A DNA stretch of 23,283 nucleotides from assembly GCA_019232735.1 (NCBI GenBank), contig JAFANL010000091.1, forward strand, positions 1 to 23,283, written 5' to 3'. This document shows, in pieces, positions 22,123-23,283 of this stretch. The translations under genes and the position numbers were made by a program. Position 1 is the stretch's first letter. Every line of letters begins with the position of its first letter. The notes beneath the pieces are model-generated. The model was not told the DNA's origin. It was given only the letters and a program-made list of their open reading frames with translations, and made no database searches. This DNA comes from Aquitalea sp. (GTDB lineage Bacteria > Pseudomonadota > Gammaproteobacteria > Burkholderiales > Chromobacteriaceae).

Positions 22123-23283
22123 ATGAGCCACTTTCTGGACAGACTGAATTTCCTTGGCAAGGTGAAATCCACCTTTGCCGATGGCCATGGCGCGGTGGTG
22201 AATGAAGACCGCCAATGGGAAGACGCCTATCGCCAACGCTGGCAGCACGACAAGATCGTGCGTTCCACCCACGGGGTGAACTGCACCGGCTCCTGTAGCT
22301 GGAAGGTCTATGTCAAGAATGGTCTGATTACCTGGGAAACCCAGCAGACCGACTACCCGCGTACCCGGCCGGACCTGCCCAACCACGAACCGCGTGGTTG
22401 CCCGCGTGGCGCGTCCTACAGCTGGTACGTGTATTCGGCACAACGCGTGAAATACCCGATGATCCGCGGCCGCCTGGCCAGGCTGTGGCGCGAAGCGCGC
22501 AAGAGCATGAGCCCGGTGGAAGCCTGGGAACACATCAGCCAGAACCCGGAACTGGCCAAGCAGTACAAGAGCAAGCGCGGCCAGGGCGGCTTTGTACGTG
22601 CCAACTGGGATGAAGCCAACGAAATCATCGCGGCTTCCAATGCCTACACCATCAAGAACTATGGTCCGGACCGCGTGGTGGGCTTCTCGCCTATCCCGGC
22701 CATGTCCATGGTGTCCTACGCGGCCGGTAGCCGTTACCTCAGCCTGATCGGCGGCGTGCCGCTGTCCTTCTACGACTGGTATTGCGATTTGCCGCCGGCC
22801 AGCCCGCAGATCTGGGGCGAACAGACCGACGTGGCCGAATCGGCCGACTGGTACAACTCCACCTACCTGATGGTATGGGGTTCCAATATCCCGATGACCC
22901 GTACCCCGGACGCCCACTTCTACACCGAAGTGCGCTACAAGGGCACCAAGACCGTGGCTGTTTCCAGTGACTTTGGCGAAATGGCCAAGTTCGGCGACAT
23001 CTGGCTGGCACCGAAGCAGGGCACCGATGCTGCGCTGGCCATGGCCATGGGTCATGTCATCTTCAAGGAGTTCCATCTGGACAAGCCGTCGGCCTACTTC
23101 ACCGACTACATCCGCCGCTATACCGACATGCCTATGCTGGTGACCCTGCGCAAGGATGGCGAACGCTATGTGCCGGACTACTTCCTGCGCGCCAGCCACC
23201 TGGCCGACAATCTGAACGAAGACAACAACCCGGAATGGAAGACCCTGGTCTTCGACGAAGCCAGCGGCGACATCGTGGCACCC
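22123..23283 (+). CDS. narG: Respiratory nitrate reductase alpha subunit NarG, N-terminal part (3' end outside window)
   Basis: Catalytic subunit of the membrane-bound, cytoplasm-facing NarGHI nitrate reductase, holding the bis-MGD molybdenum cofactor and the FS0 [4Fe-4S] cluster. The frame runs open to the window end (387 codons of roughly 1,200 to 1,250 expected). FS0 ligands are His50, Cys54 and Cys58 (HGVNCTGSCSW) and Cys93 (EPRGCPRG), the same positions as in E. coli NarG; the molybdenum ligand Asp222 sits in WYCDLPPASPQIWGEQTD. Other strong blocks are VVGFSPIPAMSMVSYAAG and MVWGSNIPMTRTPDAHF. The ribosome site GGAGG lies 4 nt before the ATG. It probably starts a narGHJI operon continuing beyond the window, after the narK genes but separated from them by a terminator. 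Confidence 0.97.
   Translation, partial: MSHFLDRLNFLGKVKSTFADGHGAVVNEDRQWEDAYRQRWQHDKIVRSTHGVNCTGSCSWKVYVKNGLITWETQQTDYPRTRPDLPNHEPRGCPRGASYSWYVYSAQRVKYPMIRGRLARLWREARKSMSPVEAWEHISQNPELAKQYKSKRGQGGFVRANWDEANEIIAASNAYTIKNYGPDRVVGFSPIPAMSMVSYAAGSRYLSLIGGVPLSFYDWYCDLPPASPQIWGEQTDVAESADWYNSTYLMVWGSNIPMTRTPDAHFYTEVRYKGTKTVAVSSDFGEMAKFGDIWLAPKQGTDAALAMAMGHVIFKEFHLDKPSAYFTDYIRRYTDMPMLVTLRKDGERYVPDYFLRASHLADNLNEDNNPEWKTLVFDEASGDIVAP

Overview
The window is a high-GC denitrification and nitrate-respiration island of a betaproteobacterium. Gene content and protein style (nirS-type nitrite reductase cluster with fused nirDL and nirGH, DNR-type regulator, NarXL, NarK1/NarK2, NarG) fit the Neisseriales, most likely the Chromobacteriaceae (Chromobacterium, Aquitalea, Vogesella or Pseudogulbenkiania type). 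This assignment is inferred from the sequence without a database search. Both ends cut genes: nirS is present only as its C-terminal third and narG only as its N-terminal third.

Layout. (1) Positions 1-7271, plus strand: a tightly packed nir operon, nirS(partial)-nirM-nirC-nirF-nirDL-nirGH-nirJ-nirN. It encodes cytochrome cd1 nitrite reductase, small c-type cytochromes and most of the heme d1 pathway. Most junctions overlap. The exceptions are a hairpin-bearing gap after nirS and a 92-nt gap before nirJ that holds a near-perfect FNR/DNR box. No nirE is present. (2) 7281-10554, minus strand: ccoG (copper reductase for cbb3 oxidase assembly), an HPP-domain membrane protein fused to two CBS domains, and a MarR-type regulator. 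A shared palindrome (ATATCG-N5-CGATAT type) lies in front of both ccoG and the HPP gene. (3) 10778-11467, plus strand: a DNR-like Crp/Fnr regulator with a strong terminator. (4) 11525-18907, minus strand: a NIT-domain chemoreceptor, moaA, a PAS-PAS-GGDEF protein, and narL/narX with a 4-nt overlap. A highly structured repeat element of about 161 bp lies just downstream of narL, and a 4 x 14-bp tandem repeat runs across the moaA stop codon. (5) 19206-23283, plus strand: narK1, narK2, a strong terminator, a possible NarL inverted site, and the start of narG.

How it works together. NarK1/NarK2 move nitrate and nitrite across the membrane, and NarG (with molybdenum cofactor made through MoaA) reduces nitrate to nitrite. 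NirS reduces nitrite to NO in the periplasm using heme d1 made by NirDL, NirGH, NirJ, NirF and NirN. NarXL senses nitrate, and the DNR-like protein probably senses NO. The NIT chemoreceptor probably steers swimming in response to nitrate or nitrite, and the GGDEF protein may link the same conditions to c-di-GMP. The least described part is the MarR/HPP-CBS/ccoG group with its shared operator-like palindrome. HPP proteins in cyanobacteria and chloroplasts have been linked to nitrite transport, so a CBS-gated nitrite transporter here is an attractive but unproven idea.
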